Source of the DNA: Micromonospora polyrhachis
GTDB lineage: Bacteria > Actinomycetota > Actinomycetes > Mycobacteriales > Micromonosporaceae
Assembly (NCBI RefSeq): GCF_014203835.1
Contig: NZ_JACHJW010000001.1
Span: 3,918,501-3,982,500 of the forward strand
DNA length: 64,000 nucleotides
Direction of reading: 5' to 3'
The notes beneath the pieces were generated by a model. It was not told where the DNA came from and ran no database searches. It saw nothing but the letters and a program-made list of their open reading frames with translations. How positions within the stretch are numbered: position 1 is the first letter of the stretch; the number at the start of each line of letters is the position of its first letter. This document shows, piece by piece, positions 1-8,878 of the stretch. Position numbers and translations under genes: made by a program.

Positions 1-687
1 ACCGAGACCGCGCCGGTGCTGACCTCCACCCTGGCCAGCGGTACGACGAAACCCGGGTCGATCGGGGCCCCGCTGCCCGGTGTCGAGGTCCGCCTGGTCG
101 GCGCCACCGGGGAACTCCTCTGGCAGGGAGACGGCACCACCGGTTCGGTCGAGGAAGACGACGGCGACGACCTCGACTTCGACCTTTCCTCGCCGGGTAC
201 CGATCCGGGCGAGATCGTGGTACGCGGCGCGAACCTCTTCTCGGGTTACTGGCCCGACGGGCGGGACGGCCCCGACTCGGCGGGCTGGTGGGCGACCGGT
301 GACGTCGCCTACGCTGACCCGGACGGGGACCTCTTTCTGGTCGACCGGTTGGGCGAGCTGATCCTGGTGCACGGCTTCAACGTCTATCCGCGTGAGGTCG
401 AACTGGTGCTCGACGCCCATCCGGAGGTGGTCGAGTCGGCGGTGCTGGGCCACCCGCATCCGCACAGCGGGCAAGCCGTCACGGCCTATGTCGTACGGGT
501 CCCGGCCGGCACGGTCACCGACCAGGAGTTGCGCGCACACTGTGCGCGTAACCTGGCCCGGTTCAAGTGCCCCAGCGTCGTGGAGTTCGTCGAGGAACTA
601 CCGCACTCGTTGCTGGGCAGGGTACGCAAGACGTTGCTCCGACCGGTATCGGAGCGCGGTGCGGGAGGAGATGTGACCGATGGATGA
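1..687 (+). CDS. AMP-forming acyl-CoA synthetase, C-terminal part (cut by window start)
   Basis: The reading frame is open from the first base, so this is the last 228 residues of a larger protein. It carries the late signatures of the ANL superfamily: GWWATGD (adenylate-binding Asp of the GD motif), then DRLGELILVHGFNVYPREVE, the hinge leading to the mobile C-terminal domain, and near the end a GRVRK stretch that supplies the catalytic-lysine position. Such enzymes activate fatty or other carboxylic acids as acyl-AMP and then acyl-CoA; the substrate cannot be told from this end. An acidic insertion (EEDDGDDLDFD) sits about 45 residues into the visible part and is unusual for the family. The stop overlaps the next gene by 8 bases, suggesting an operon. 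Confidence 0.85.
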   Translation, partial: TETAPVLTSTLASGTTKPGSIGAPLPGVEVRLVGATGELLWQGDGTTGSVEEDDGDDLDFDLSSPGTDPGEIVVRGANLFSGYWPDGRDGPDSAGWWATGDVAYADPDGDLFLVDRLGELILVHGFNVYPREVELVLDAHPEVVESAVLGHPHPHSGQAVTAYVVRVPAGTVTDQELRAHCARNLARFKCPSVVEFVEELPHSLLGRVRKTLLRPVSERGAGGDVTDG

Positions 688-943
688 GCCCCGGTTGACC
701 CTGATCACCCGGCCGGGTTGCCACCTCTGTGAGGTCGCGAAGGAGGCCATCGACCGGGTGGTGGCGGCCACCGGTGACCGGTGGGTCGAGGTGGACGTCA
801 CCGGTGACCTCGAACTGGAGCGGGACTACGGCGACCGGCTGCCGGTCGTACTGCTCGACGGCCGGGAGCATGGCTACTGGCGGGTCGAGGAGGAGCGGCT
901 ACTGCGGGACCTGGCAGCGCCCCGACGCCCGGTGGGGTCCTGA
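680..943 (+). CDS. Glutaredoxin-like thioredoxin-fold protein
   Basis: An 87-residue protein beginning MDEPRLTLITRPGCHLCEVA, with a CHLC redox pair (a CXXC motif) at residues 14-17 right after the first beta strand, as in the DUF836/glutaredoxin-2-like family. The conserved cis-Pro region reads GDRLPVVLLDG. It probably acts as a small cytosolic thiol-disulfide oxidoreductase, but no partner can be deduced. The ATG overlaps the end of the ligase gene by 8 bases and the stop lies one base before the next ATG, so the three genes look co-transcribed. In related actinomycetes such a gene is often found close to rex-hem, as here. Confidence 0.8.
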   Translation: MDEPRLTLITRPGCHLCEVAKEAIDRVVAATGDRWVEVDVTGDLELERDYGDRLPVVLLDGREHGYWRVEEERLLRDLAAPRRPVGS

Positions 944-944
944 C

Positions 945-1646
945 ATGACGGCCACCGGCACCCACCTGGTCTGGGACTGGAACGGCACCCTCCTCGACGA
1001 CCTGCACCTGGTGGTCGACTCCACCAACCGGGTCTTCGCCAGCGTGGGCGGAACCGCGGTCACCCTGGCCGAGCACCGGGTACGGTTCCGCCGGCCGGTC
1101 GCCGACTACTACGCCGACGTGCTGGGCCGCTCGGTGACCGAGGAGGAGTTCGGCCGGCTCGACATGATCTTCCATGACGTCTACCGACTCGGGTTGACCA
1201 CCTGCCAACTGGCGGCCGACGCCGACGCCGCGATCCGCTCCTGGACCGGCACCCAGTCGCTGCTGTCCATGTGGTTCCACGACGAGTTGGTCCCGACCGT
1301 CGAGACGTACGGGTTGACCGGCTCGTTCAACCGGATCGACGGATTCCGGGGCACCACCGCGGGCGACCGCAAGGCCGCCCACCTGGCCCGGCACCTGACG
1401 GAGTTGGGCATCGACGGCGGTTCCGTGGTGCTCATCGGCGACTCGCTCGACGATGCGGACGCCGCCGAGGCGGTGGGTGCCCGCTGCGTTCTCTACACCG
1501 GCGGATTCACCGACCCGGACCGGCTGCGCGCCTCCGGCCTTCCGGTGGCCGACACGCTCGCCGAGGCGGTCCGCCTGGCCGGGCCGGCGGCGCACCCGCT
1601 GGGCCCAGCCCCGCCGGTGTACCCGCCGGACCCCGCCTTGTCGTGA
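945..1646 (+). CDS. HAD-superfamily hydrolase (phosphoglycolate phosphatase-like)
   Basis: 233 residues. I start at the ATG one base after the glutaredoxin stop; the frame extends upstream, but only as overlap with that gene. HAD motif I is DWNGTLLDD near residue 11, and motif IV is LIGDSLDDADAAEA near residue 165, with a lysine (GDRKAAH) about 20 residues before it. The nucleophile Asp is present, but the usual second Asp of DXDGT is Asn. That Asp normally acts as general acid/base in phosphatases, so the chemistry may be slow or altered. The cap region follows motif I, as in type C1 enzymes. The substrate is unknown. Confidence 0.78.
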   Translation: MTATGTHLVWDWNGTLLDDLHLVVDSTNRVFASVGGTAVTLAEHRVRFRRPVADYYADVLGRSVTEEEFGRLDMIFHDVYRLGLTTCQLAADADAAIRSWTGTQSLLSMWFHDELVPTVETYGLTGSFNRIDGFRGTTAGDRKAAHLARHLTELGIDGGSVVLIGDSLDDADAAEAVGARCVLYTGGFTDPDRLRASGLPVADTLAEAVRLAGPAAHPLGPAPPVYPPDPALS

Positions 1647-1659
1647 GATCTCGCTGGGC

Positions 1660-2325
1660 TCAGCCCTGTAGGTAGGCCAGCACGGCGAGCACGCGCCGAT
1701 GCTGCTCCTCGTCCGGGGGGAGCTGCAACTTGGTGAAGATGTTGCGGACGTGCTTCTCCACCGCCCCGTCGCTGACCACCAGGGCACGTGCGATAGCGGT
1801 GTTGGACCTTCCCTCGGCCATCAGGCCCAGTACCTCCCGTTCCCGGGGAGTCAGCCCGCGCAGCGGGTCGTCGCGGCGTCGCCGGACGAGCAGCTGGCCG
1901 ACCACCTCCGGGTCGAGGACGGTGCCGCCGTTGGCCACCCGGCGTACCGCGTCGAGGAAGTCGTCGATGGCGGCGACCCGGTCCTTGAGTAGGTAGCCGA
2001 TCCCGCCCCCGGCGGTACCGCCGGTCGGCTTGACGGTGGCCAGCAGGTCGTCGGCGTACGACACCTCGACGTACTGGGAGAGGACCAGGATTGGTGTACG
2101 GGGCACCAGTCGCCGGGCCTCGACCGCTGCCCGCAGCCCCTCGTCGGTGTGTGACGGGGGCATCCGTACGTCGACGATCGACACGTCGGGTTGGTGTGCC
2201 ACCACGGCCTCGACCAGGGCGGTCCCGTCACCGACGGCGGCGACCACCTCGTGGCCGTTCTCGGTCAGGAGCCGGACGATGCCTTCCCGGAGGAGGACCG
2301 CGTCGTCGGCGATTACTACGCGCAT
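1660..2325 (-). CDS. NarL/FixJ-type response regulator
   Basis: 221 residues: receiver domain at 1-120 with acidic pocket IADD and phospho-acceptor Asp about residue 52 (SIVDVRMPP), switch residues VLSQY and a K in LLKDRV, then a LuxR-type HTH (LTPREREVLGLMAEGRSN...) at the C-terminus. It is the cognate partner of the histidine kinase just upstream on the same strand. I start at ATG 2325 because MRVVIADD is the usual family N-terminus. The frame is open to an ATG at 2469 that would overlap the kinase stop, and an ATG at 2358 is also possible. The gene converges on the HAD gene with 13 bases between them. Confidence 0.9.
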   Translation of the reverse strand: MRVVIADDAVLLREGIVRLLTENGHEVVAAVGDGTALVEAVVAHQPDVSIVDVRMPPSHTDEGLRAAVEARRLVPRTPILVLSQYVEVSYADDLLATVKPTGGTAGGGIGYLLKDRVAAIDDFLDAVRRVANGGTVLDPEVVGQLLVRRRRDDPLRGLTPREREVLGLMAEGRSNTAIARALVVSDGAVEKHVRNIFTKLQLPPDEEQHRRVLAVLAYLQG

Positions 2326-2462
2326 GGGACCGGTGTCTACCACCTCATCGACCCACATTCCAGCGCCGCCGGGCCGTGCCGGCTGGTGTGACCCGTTTCC
2401 CACCTGGGGCGATCCGTCCAGGGGATGATCGACATCCGGGTTGTCCGGCGGGGGACTGCCGA

Positions 2463-3755
2463 TCAGCATGGCAGCTCGGCCCGGACCTCGGTGGGGCCGC
2501 CGGCCGGGCTGACCACACTCAGCGTGCCGCCGTTGGCGCGTACCCGATCGGCGAGGCCGGCCAGGCCGTGGCCCTTGGACACGTGTGCGCCACCCTCGCC
2601 GTCATCGGCCACCACGATCACGATCCGGCTGTTGGTACGGGTGACGGTCAGCCAGCATTCGGTGGCCCGACTGTGCTTGGCGACGTTGGTCAGCGACTCC
2701 GCCACGACGAAGTAGGCGGTGCTCTCCACCGCCGGGTCGAGGCGGCCGCCGGGGGTGCCCAACTGTGGGTCGACGGTGAGATCGATCGGGATGAGCCCGC
2801 GACCGGCCAGCGCGGCCAGGGCGCTGGGCAGGCCCCGGTCGACCAGGATCGGGGGTGCGATCCCCCGGGACAGGGATCGGAGTTCGGCGAGCGTGTCCCG
2901 GGTCTGGGTGAGTGCCTCGTCGATGGTCTGCCGGGCCAGGTCCGGGTTGGAGTTCAGTTGCTGCTGGGCCCGGCCGAGGTCCATGGCGAGTCGGACCAGT
3001 CGCTGTTGCGGGCCGTCGTGGATGTCCCGTTCGAGCTTGCGCAGCGCGGTGGCCTCGGCGGAGGCGGCGGCGCGCTTCTGTTCTTCGAGCACGATGATCC
3101 GGTTGCGCATCTCGGCGACGCCGGTGAGCAGCGTCCGGCTGAACCGGGCCCGCAGCAGGGCGCAGCCTCGGACCACGATCGGCAGGGTGAGTAGGAAGAA
3201 GATGCCGATTGCGCTGTTCAGCACGATCCGGGCACCGGCCGAGTCACCGAGACCGAGCAGTTCGGTGAGTTCGATGTTGTCCGGGTCGTACGGCAGCATC
3301 CAGTCGTACGCCCAGTAGAGCGATCCGGCGGCGGCGGCGACCCACCAGACCAGCGTGAACGCGAAGGCGATGAGTGAGGTGATCAGGTTGAGTACGCCGT
3401 GGGCCAGGTCGAGCCAGGACTGCGCGTCGGTGATCGGGGTGAAGATCCGCCGCCAAACGCTGGCCCCGGGCTCGGCGGTGCGGTAGACCGGGCGGATCCG
3501 GGGCTGGCGCAGCACCGGAGCCATCCGGAGTCGTTCGATGTCGGCCCAGACCCGCGCCATCCGGAGCGTGCCGGCGAGGATCGGTAGACCGATCACCACC
3601 ACCGCCAGTCCGACACCGGCGGCGAAACCGACGACGAGTACGACGAAGCTGGCCAGCGCCAGGGGAAAGCCGAGAAGGACGTATCCGGAATCGGTCCCCA
3701 ATTGGCGCAGGAGCCCTCGGCTGCCCACGTTGGTGGTGGCGGTTGCGGTGGTCAT
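2463..3755 (-). CDS. Sensor histidine kinase of the NarX/DesK (HisKA_3) type
   Basis: 430 residues. The N-terminal half is a membrane sensor module with hydrophobic segments at about residues 25-60 and 115-200, resembling the actinobacterial putative sensor domain. The DHp helix contains LERDIHDGPQQRLV with the phospho-accepting His about residue 246. The ATPase domain shows an N-box (ESLTNVAKHS) and glycine boxes (DDGEGG, GHGLAGL). It would autophosphorylate and pass the phosphate to the adjacent NarL-type regulator. I chose ATG 3755 because the upstream extension lacks a plausible ribosome site. The stimulus cannot be inferred from the sequence. Confidence 0.88.
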   Translation of the reverse strand: MTTATATTNVGSRGLLRQLGTDSGYVLLGFPLALASFVVLVVGFAAGVGLAVVVIGLPILAGTLRMARVWADIERLRMAPVLRQPRIRPVYRTAEPGASVWRRIFTPITDAQSWLDLAHGVLNLITSLIAFAFTLVWWVAAAAGSLYWAYDWMLPYDPDNIELTELLGLGDSAGARIVLNSAIGIFFLLTLPIVVRGCALLRARFSRTLLTGVAEMRNRIIVLEEQKRAAASAEATALRKLERDIHDGPQQRLVRLAMDLGRAQQQLNSNPDLARQTIDEALTQTRDTLAELRSLSRGIAPPILVDRGLPSALAALAGRGLIPIDLTVDPQLGTPGGRLDPAVESTAYFVVAESLTNVAKHSRATECWLTVTRTNSRIVIVVADDGEGGAHVSKGHGLAGLADRVRANGGTLSVVSPAGGPTEVRAELPC

Positions 3756-4033
3756 GGCATCGAGCCTAGGTTTCCGCCGGTCGTGCTCCCATCCCGGCGG
3801 CCTGCCTCTCGGTGGTAGGGCTGTCCCCACCCCGCAGAACCGGCCCGCCCTCGGGGCTGATTCCGCCCCGGGGCGTGGTCGACCGCCACACCGAAGGCTC
3901 TATCGACGCTCGGCGGTTGGTCAGAGAAGTCGGAATTGAGCAATAATCGCCAGACGGTCATCTGCCGTTACGAAAGCGATCTTGTGAATGGAGTTGCTGG
4001 TGAAGCCGTGTGGCGGTCTTACAAGATCGCGAT

Positions 4034-4062
4034 TTGTGCACGTCTTCACAAGCGCCTACTCT
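4034..4062 (+). promoter_or_regulatory. Rex operator overlapping a predicted rex-hem promoter
   Basis: Bases 4035-4050 read TGTGCACGTCTTCACA, matching the actinobacterial Rex operator TGTGAACnnnTTCACA at 12 of 13 specified positions. It overlaps a promoter-like pair: TTGTGC at 4034-4039, 17 bases, then TACTCT at 4057-4062. Rex bound here would block RNA polymerase, giving NADH/NAD-dependent autorepression of rex-hemACDB. The operator match is seen directly; the promoter boxes are my inference. The rest of the 415-base gap (3756-4170) holds no gene I can support. Confidence 0.85.
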
Positions 4063-4170
4063 GATACTCCGACGAGGCCCGTTAACACAGCCGGTTATCG
4101 ACGCTGTCGGCGGGATTACCACAACGACCCGCTTGTCCGGCTGGTCGAGGATCGCACCGCACGGAGTCAC

Positions 4171-4941
4171 ATGAGTCAGCACCGCCCGACAGGCGCGCCC
4201 GGCCGCGCCAGCGTCGTACCGGCGCTCCCGGATCTTCCCGAGGCGACGGTTGCCCGGCTCCCCGAGTATCTCCGTGCCCTGCACCACCTCGCCGAGCAGG
4301 GCAACGACACCGTCTCCAGTGAGGGACTGGCCGCGGCGGCCGGCGTCAACTCCGCCAAGCTCCGCAAGGACCTCTCCCACCTCGGCTCCTACGGCACTCG
4401 GGGTGTGGGCTACGACGTCGCCCTGTTGATCGAGCAGATCGAATTCGTGCTCGGTCTCACCCAACGCCGGGCGGTCGCGCTCGTTGGCGTGGGTAACCTT
4501 GGTCACGCCCTGGCGGGATATGCCGGCTTCGCCAGTCGCGGGTTCCGCATCGTCGCGCTTCTCGACGCCGACCGCGAGCGGGTCGGCGAGGAGATCAACG
4601 GTCTGGTCGTCCGACACATCGACGACCTGCCACGGATCGCCGCCGAGGAGCCGATCGCGATCGGCGTGATCGCCACCCCCGCCACCGCCGCGCAGAGCGT
4701 CGCCGACCAGTTGGTCGCCGCCGGGGTGACGAGCATCCTCAACTTCGCCCCGTGCGTACTCTCCGTCCCCGAGGGGGTGGACGTACGCAAGGTGGACCTC
4801 GCCATCGAGTTGCAGATCCTCTCCTTCCACGAGCACCGCAAGGCCTCCCTCACCGCCCTGCCGGCCACCCCCGGACCGGGGTTGCCGTCGGTGCCGATCG
4901 GGCTCACCGGCACCGGGGCACAGGAAGCGGTCGCCACGTGA
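4171..4941 (+). CDS. rex: Redox-sensing transcriptional repressor Rex
   Basis: 256 residues. A winged-helix DNA-binding domain (residues 30-95, with SAKLRKDLSHLGSYGTRGVGY, the recognition-helix region) is followed by a Rossmann domain whose NAD(H)-binding loop is GVGNLG at 106-111. Rex dimers sense the NADH/NAD ratio and release DNA when NADH rises. I start at ATG 4171, giving the normal family length; the frame is open upstream but non-conserved. It is the first gene of the tetrapyrrole operon, and its TGA overlaps the hemA GTG by four bases. A near-perfect Rex site lies about 120 bases upstream, so autoregulation is likely. Confidence 0.95.
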   Translation: MSQHRPTGAPGRASVVPALPDLPEATVARLPEYLRALHHLAEQGNDTVSSEGLAAAAGVNSAKLRKDLSHLGSYGTRGVGYDVALLIEQIEFVLGLTQRRAVALVGVGNLGHALAGYAGFASRGFRIVALLDADRERVGEEINGLVVRHIDDLPRIAAEEPIAIGVIATPATAAQSVADQLVAAGVTSILNFAPCVLSVPEGVDVRKVDLAIELQILSFHEHRKASLTALPATPGPGLPSVPIGLTGTGAQEAVAT

Positions 4942-6308
4942 AACTGCTCGTCGTCGGCGCGTCCTACCGCGCCACCCCGGTCGCCACGCTGGAACGGCTG
5001 GCGGTTCCTCCGGGAGACCTTCCCGACATGCTGCACCGACTGGTCGCCCAGCCGTACGTGGGCGAGGCGGTAGTGGTCTCCACCTGTAACCGGGTGGAGG
5101 TCTACGCGGCCGTCTCCGGCTTCCACGGTGGCCTCGGCGACATCTGCGCGGTACTCGCCGCCCAGGCCGGCTGCGCCCCGGCGGTGCTGGCCAACCACCT
5201 CTACGTGCACTACGACGGTGCTGCGGTCGACCATGTCTTCCGGGTCGCCGCCGGGCTCGACTCGATGGTGGTCGGCGAGGCGCAGATCCTCGGCCAGCTT
5301 CGGGACGCCTACCACGTCGCCACCGCCGCCGACTCGGCCGGCCGCCTGCTGCACGAACTCATGCAACAGGCGCTGCGGGTGGGGAAGCGGGCCCATGCCG
5401 AGACAGACATCGACCGGGCCGGCCAGAGCGTCGTCACCGCCGCGCTCGACGTCGCCGCCACCCACTTCGCCGACGGGCTCGCCGGTCGTCCCGCGCTGGT
5501 GATCGGTGCCGGCGCGATGGGCGCGTTGACCGTCGCCACCCTCTCCCGGCTCGGCGTCGGCCCGCTGACCGTCACCAACCGGGGGGCCGACCGGGCCGCT
5601 CGGCTGGCCGAGTCGTACGGGGCGACGGCGATACCGTTCACCGAACTGTCCGGCGCGCTGTCCACTGTAGACATCATAGTGGCGGCCACCGCGTCCACGG
5701 AACCGGTGCTCACCCAGGAGTTGATGGCTGAGGCGGTGAGTCGACGCACCGCCCACGGCGCGGCTCCGCTGGTCGTCATCGACCTCGCACTGCCCCGCGA
5801 CGTCGAGCCCGGGGTCGGCACCCTGCCCGGCGTTGCCGTCGTCGACATCGACGGGCTGGCCAGCCAACTCGCCGACAGCCCGGCCACCGCCGACACCAGC
5901 GCCGTCGCCCAGATCGTCACCAGTGAGGTGGAAACCTTCCTGGCCTGGCTGCGGGGTGCCGACGTGGCGCCGACCGTGGCCGCCCTGCGGGGTCGGGCCG
6001 ACGACGTGGTCAGCGCCGAACTGCGCCGACTCCACCAACGTCGACCGGATCTGACCGACGACCAGCGGGCCGAGGTGACGCGTACCGTGCACCGGGTGGT
6101 GCAGCGGTTGCTGCACTCGCCGACCGTGCGGGTCCGGCAACTCGCCGCCGAACCCGGTGGTGACCAGTACACCGCGCTGCTGCGCGAACTGTTCGACCTT
6201 GAAGTGCCGCAGAGCGCACCGGCCGACACCGTTCCCGACCTCGGGATCGGCACCGTCTCCGGCTTTGCGCCCGGCACCGCTCCAGACCAGTCCGGAGGTG
6301 GACGATGA
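4938..6308 (+). CDS. hemA: Glutamyl-tRNA reductase
   Basis: 456 residues starting at a GTG that overlaps the rex stop (GTGA). HemA reduces glutamyl-tRNA to glutamate-1-semialdehyde, the first committed step of C5-pathway haem synthesis. The catalytic Cys is residue 50 in VVVSTCNRVE. An NADPH-binding Rossmann motif follows about residue 185 (VIGAGAMGALTV), and an alpha-helical dimerisation domain ends the protein. Placing it directly after Rex ties haem supply to the redox state. The stop overlaps the hemC ATG as ATGA. No hemL (semialdehyde aminotransferase) is in the window. Confidence 0.96.
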   Translation: MKLLVVGASYRATPVATLERLAVPPGDLPDMLHRLVAQPYVGEAVVVSTCNRVEVYAAVSGFHGGLGDICAVLAAQAGCAPAVLANHLYVHYDGAAVDHVFRVAAGLDSMVVGEAQILGQLRDAYHVATAADSAGRLLHELMQQALRVGKRAHAETDIDRAGQSVVTAALDVAATHFADGLAGRPALVIGAGAMGALTVATLSRLGVGPLTVTNRGADRAARLAESYGATAIPFTELSGALSTVDIIVAATASTEPVLTQELMAEAVSRRTAHGAAPLVVIDLALPRDVEPGVGTLPGVAVVDIDGLASQLADSPATADTSAVAQIVTSEVETFLAWLRGADVAPTVAALRGRADDVVSAELRRLHQRRPDLTDDQRAEVTRTVHRVVQRLLHSPTVRVRQLAAEPGGDQYTALLRELFDLEVPQSAPADTVPDLGIGTVSGFAPGTAPDQSGGGR

Positions 6309-7270
6309 GAGCACTTCGGCTCGGTACCCGAGGCAGCGCATTGGCAGTGGCCCAGTCGCAGCGGGTCGCCGACGCGGTTCACGCCGCCACCGGCCGGGAG
6401 GTCGAGCTGGTGACCGTCCTCACCGCCGGTGACCAGTCCAGCGCACCCGTGCACCGGTTGGGCGTCGGGGTGTTCGTCTCGGCGCTGCGCGACGCGCTGG
6501 TCGCCCAGGAGATCGACTTCGCGGTCCACTCGTACAAGGACCTGCCCACCGCCGGTCACCCGGGTCTGCACATCGCCGCCGTGCCGCACCGGGAGGACCC
6601 GCGCGACGCACTGGTCGCCCGCGACGGCCGTACCCTGGCCGAACTGCCCCCGGGAGCCACGATCGGCACCGGGGCGCTCCGCCGGATCGCCCAACTGCAC
6701 GCGCTCGGGATGCAACTGTCGGTCACCCCGATCCGAGGTAACGTCGATAGTCGGCTCGGCCGGGTGCTCGGCCCGGACGCCGACCTCGACGCGGTGGTGC
6801 TGGCCCGTGCCGGCCTGACCCGGCTCGGCCGTACCGGCGTGATCACCGAAACGCTCGATCCGATGCTGATGCTGCCCGCGCCGGCCCAAGGCGCGCTCGC
6901 GGTGGAGTGCCGGATCGACGAACCTGACCTGGTCGAGCTGCTGGCCGTACTCGACCATGCACCGACCCGGGCCGCGGTCACCGCGGAGCGGGCGATGCTG
7001 GCCACCCTGGAGGCCGGGTGCAGCGCACCGGTCGCCGCATTCGCCGAAGTCGCCGAGGGCGACGACGGCGATGAGATCTACCTGCGCGGGGCGGTGATCA
7101 GCCCGGATGGGGCTCGTGACCTCCGGCTGTCCCGCACCGGAACGCCCGCCGAAGCGGCGGAGATCGGCAAGGCACTCGCCGCCGAACTCCTCGACCTCGG
7201 CGCCGACTCGATCCTCGACCCGCACAACGACGCCGGCGCGAGGACCCAGCAGTTTGGGAGCACAGAATGA
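6305..7270 (+). CDS. hemC: Hydroxymethylbilane synthase (porphobilinogen deaminase)
   Basis: 321 residues. It polymerises four porphobilinogens to hydroxymethylbilane. Family motifs are intact: LGTRGSALAVAQSQ at the N-terminus, HSYKDLP with the substrate-binding Lys and Asp, GTGALRR, RGNVDSRLG, and the dipyrromethane-cofactor Cys (about residue 239) in LEAGCSAPVAA. It sits between hemA and the hemD fusion with ATGA overlaps on both sides, so translation is probably coupled. Length and composition are typical. Confidence 0.96.
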   Translation: MRALRLGTRGSALAVAQSQRVADAVHAATGREVELVTVLTAGDQSSAPVHRLGVGVFVSALRDALVAQEIDFAVHSYKDLPTAGHPGLHIAAVPHREDPRDALVARDGRTLAELPPGATIGTGALRRIAQLHALGMQLSVTPIRGNVDSRLGRVLGPDADLDAVVLARAGLTRLGRTGVITETLDPMLMLPAPAQGALAVECRIDEPDLVELLAVLDHAPTRAAVTAERAMLATLEAGCSAPVAAFAEVAEGDDGDEIYLRGAVISPDGARDLRLSRTGTPAEAAEIGKALAAELLDLGADSILDPHNDAGARTQQFGSTE

Positions 7271-8850
7271 CCCGCACCACCCGTAAGCCCGCAGGTCGCA
7301 TCGCGTTCGTCGGGGCCGGCCCCGGCGACCCGGGCCTGCTGACCCGCCGGGCGCACGACGCCCTGGTCGAAGCGGACCAGGTGGTGTACGACCGGGGCGT
7401 ACCCGAGTCGCTGCTCGACGCCATCCGCGCCCAGGCCAAGGAGGACGCGCAGTTCACGCCGGCCGAAGGCGCCCCCGGCGACGTGGCGAAGGTGCTGCTC
7501 TCGGCGGCCCGCTCCGGCCTGTCGGCCGTGCACCTGGTCGCCGGTGACCCGTTCGGCCACGACGCGGTGGTCAAGGAGGTGCAGGCGGTCGCCCGTACCG
7601 CCGCGCACTTCGAGGTGGTGCCGGGTGTCGGCCAGGCCGAGGGCGTCGCCACCTACGCCGGGGTGCCGCTGCCGGGCGTACGGACGGTGGCCGACGTCGA
7701 CGACGTCGCCGGACTGGACTTCGAGGCGCTGGCCGCGGCGATCGGCCGAGGTTCGCTCGCCCTGGCGGTGGACGCCGGTGACCTCGCCGCGATCCGGGAC
7801 GGCCTGCTGGCCGTCGGGGTCGACGGCTCGACCCCGGTCGGCGTGACCGGCGACGGCACCGGCGAGACGCAATACACCACCACGTCGGTCGTGGACAGCT
7901 TCGTGGCCGCCGCGCTCGGTTTCACCGGTCGCGTCGTGCTCACCCTCGGCGAGGGCGTCACCGAACGCGACAAGCTGAGCTGGTGGGAGAACCGCCCGCT
8001 GTACGGCTGGAAGGTGCTGGTGCCCCGCACCAAGGAGCAGGCCGGCGTGATGAGCGCCCGGCTGCGGGCGTACGGGGCGATCCCGTGCGAGGTGCCGACC
8101 ATCGCGGTCGAGCCGCCCCGGACCCCGGCCCAGATGGAGCGGGCGGTCAAGGGCCTGGTCGACGGCCGGTACGCCTGGGTGGTCTTCACCTCGGTCAACG
8201 CCGTACGCGCGGTGTGGGAGAAGTTCGCCGAGCACGGGCTGGACGCCCGACACTTCGGCGGCGTCAAGATCGCCTGTATCGGTGAGGCTACCGCCGAGGC
8301 GGTCCGCGCCTTCGGTATCCAGCCGGAGCTGATCCCCTCCGGTGAGCAGTCCTCCGAAGGGCTGCTGGCCGAGTTCTCGCCGCACGACGAGATCCTCGAC
8401 CCGGTTGGTCGGGTGCTGCTGCCACGCGCCGACATCGCGACCGAGACCCTGGCCGCCGGGCTCACCGAGCGGGGCTGGGAGGTCGACGACGTGACCGCCT
8501 ACCGCACCGTACGGGCTGCCCCGCCGCCGGCCGAGATCCGCGACGCGATCAAGTCGGGCGGGTTCGACGCGGTGCTCTTCACCTCGTCCTCGACCGTACG
8601 GAACCTGGTTGGCATCGCCGGCAAGCCGCACGCCCGTACCGTGGTCGCGGTGATCGGCCCGAAGACGGCCGAGACGGCTACCGAGTTCGGTCTGCGGGTC
8701 GACGTCCAGCCAGGGCACGCGTCCGTGCCCGACCTGGTCGAGGCGCTCGCGTCGTACGCGGTGGAACTGCGGGAGAAGCTGGCGGCGATGCCGGCCAAGC
8801 AGCGCCGTGGCTCCAAGGTGCAGGGCCCGACCGCACTGCGATTCCGCTAG
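7267..8850 (+). CDS. hemD: SUMT-like / uroporphyrinogen-III synthase fusion (HemD)
   Basis: 527 residues. The N-terminal half (1-240) has the tetrapyrrole methylase fold opening ([16 protein letters not shown]), and the C-terminal half (about 250-500) is uroporphyrinogen-III synthase ([16 protein letters not shown]..., [22 protein letters not shown]). HemD cyclises hydroxymethylbilane to uroporphyrinogen III. The methylase half has diverged at the usual substrate and SAM-binding spots: VAGDPFGHD replaces GGDPxxFGRG, and YAGVPLPGV replaces the PLTHR region. C-methylation activity is therefore doubtful and only HemD activity is secure. Such fusions occur across actinomycetes. Translation is coupled to hemC through ATGA. 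Confidence 0.92.
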   Translation: MTRTTRKPAGRIAFVGAGPGDPGLLTRRAHDALVEADQVVYDRGVPESLLDAIRAQAKEDAQFTPAEGAPGDVAKVLLSAARSGLSAVHLVAGDPFGHDAVVKEVQAVARTAAHFEVVPGVGQAEGVATYAGVPLPGVRTVADVDDVAGLDFEALAAAIGRGSLALAVDAGDLAAIRDGLLAVGVDGSTPVGVTGDGTGETQYTTTSVVDSFVAAALGFTGRVVLTLGEGVTERDKLSWWENRPLYGWKVLVPRTKEQAGVMSARLRAYGAIPCEVPTIAVEPPRTPAQMERAVKGLVDGRYAWVVFTSVNAVRAVWEKFAEHGLDARHFGGVKIACIGEATAEAVRAFGIQPELIPSGEQSSEGLLAEFSPHDEILDPVGRVLLPRADIATETLAAGLTERGWEVDDVTAYRTVRAAPPPAEIRDAIKSGGFDAVLFTSSSTVRNLVGIAGKPHARTVVAVIGPKTAETATEFGLRVDVQPGHASVPDLVEALASYAVELREKLAAMPAKQRRGSKVQGPTALRFR

Positions 8851-8878
8851 GAACCCTTGTTGTAGGAGGCGCATCACC

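Noticed and set aside
729-944. Upstream extension of the HAD gene from 729
   Set aside because: Arg/Ser/Thr-rich translation inside the glutaredoxin gene in another frame. The HAD domain begins right after ATG 945.
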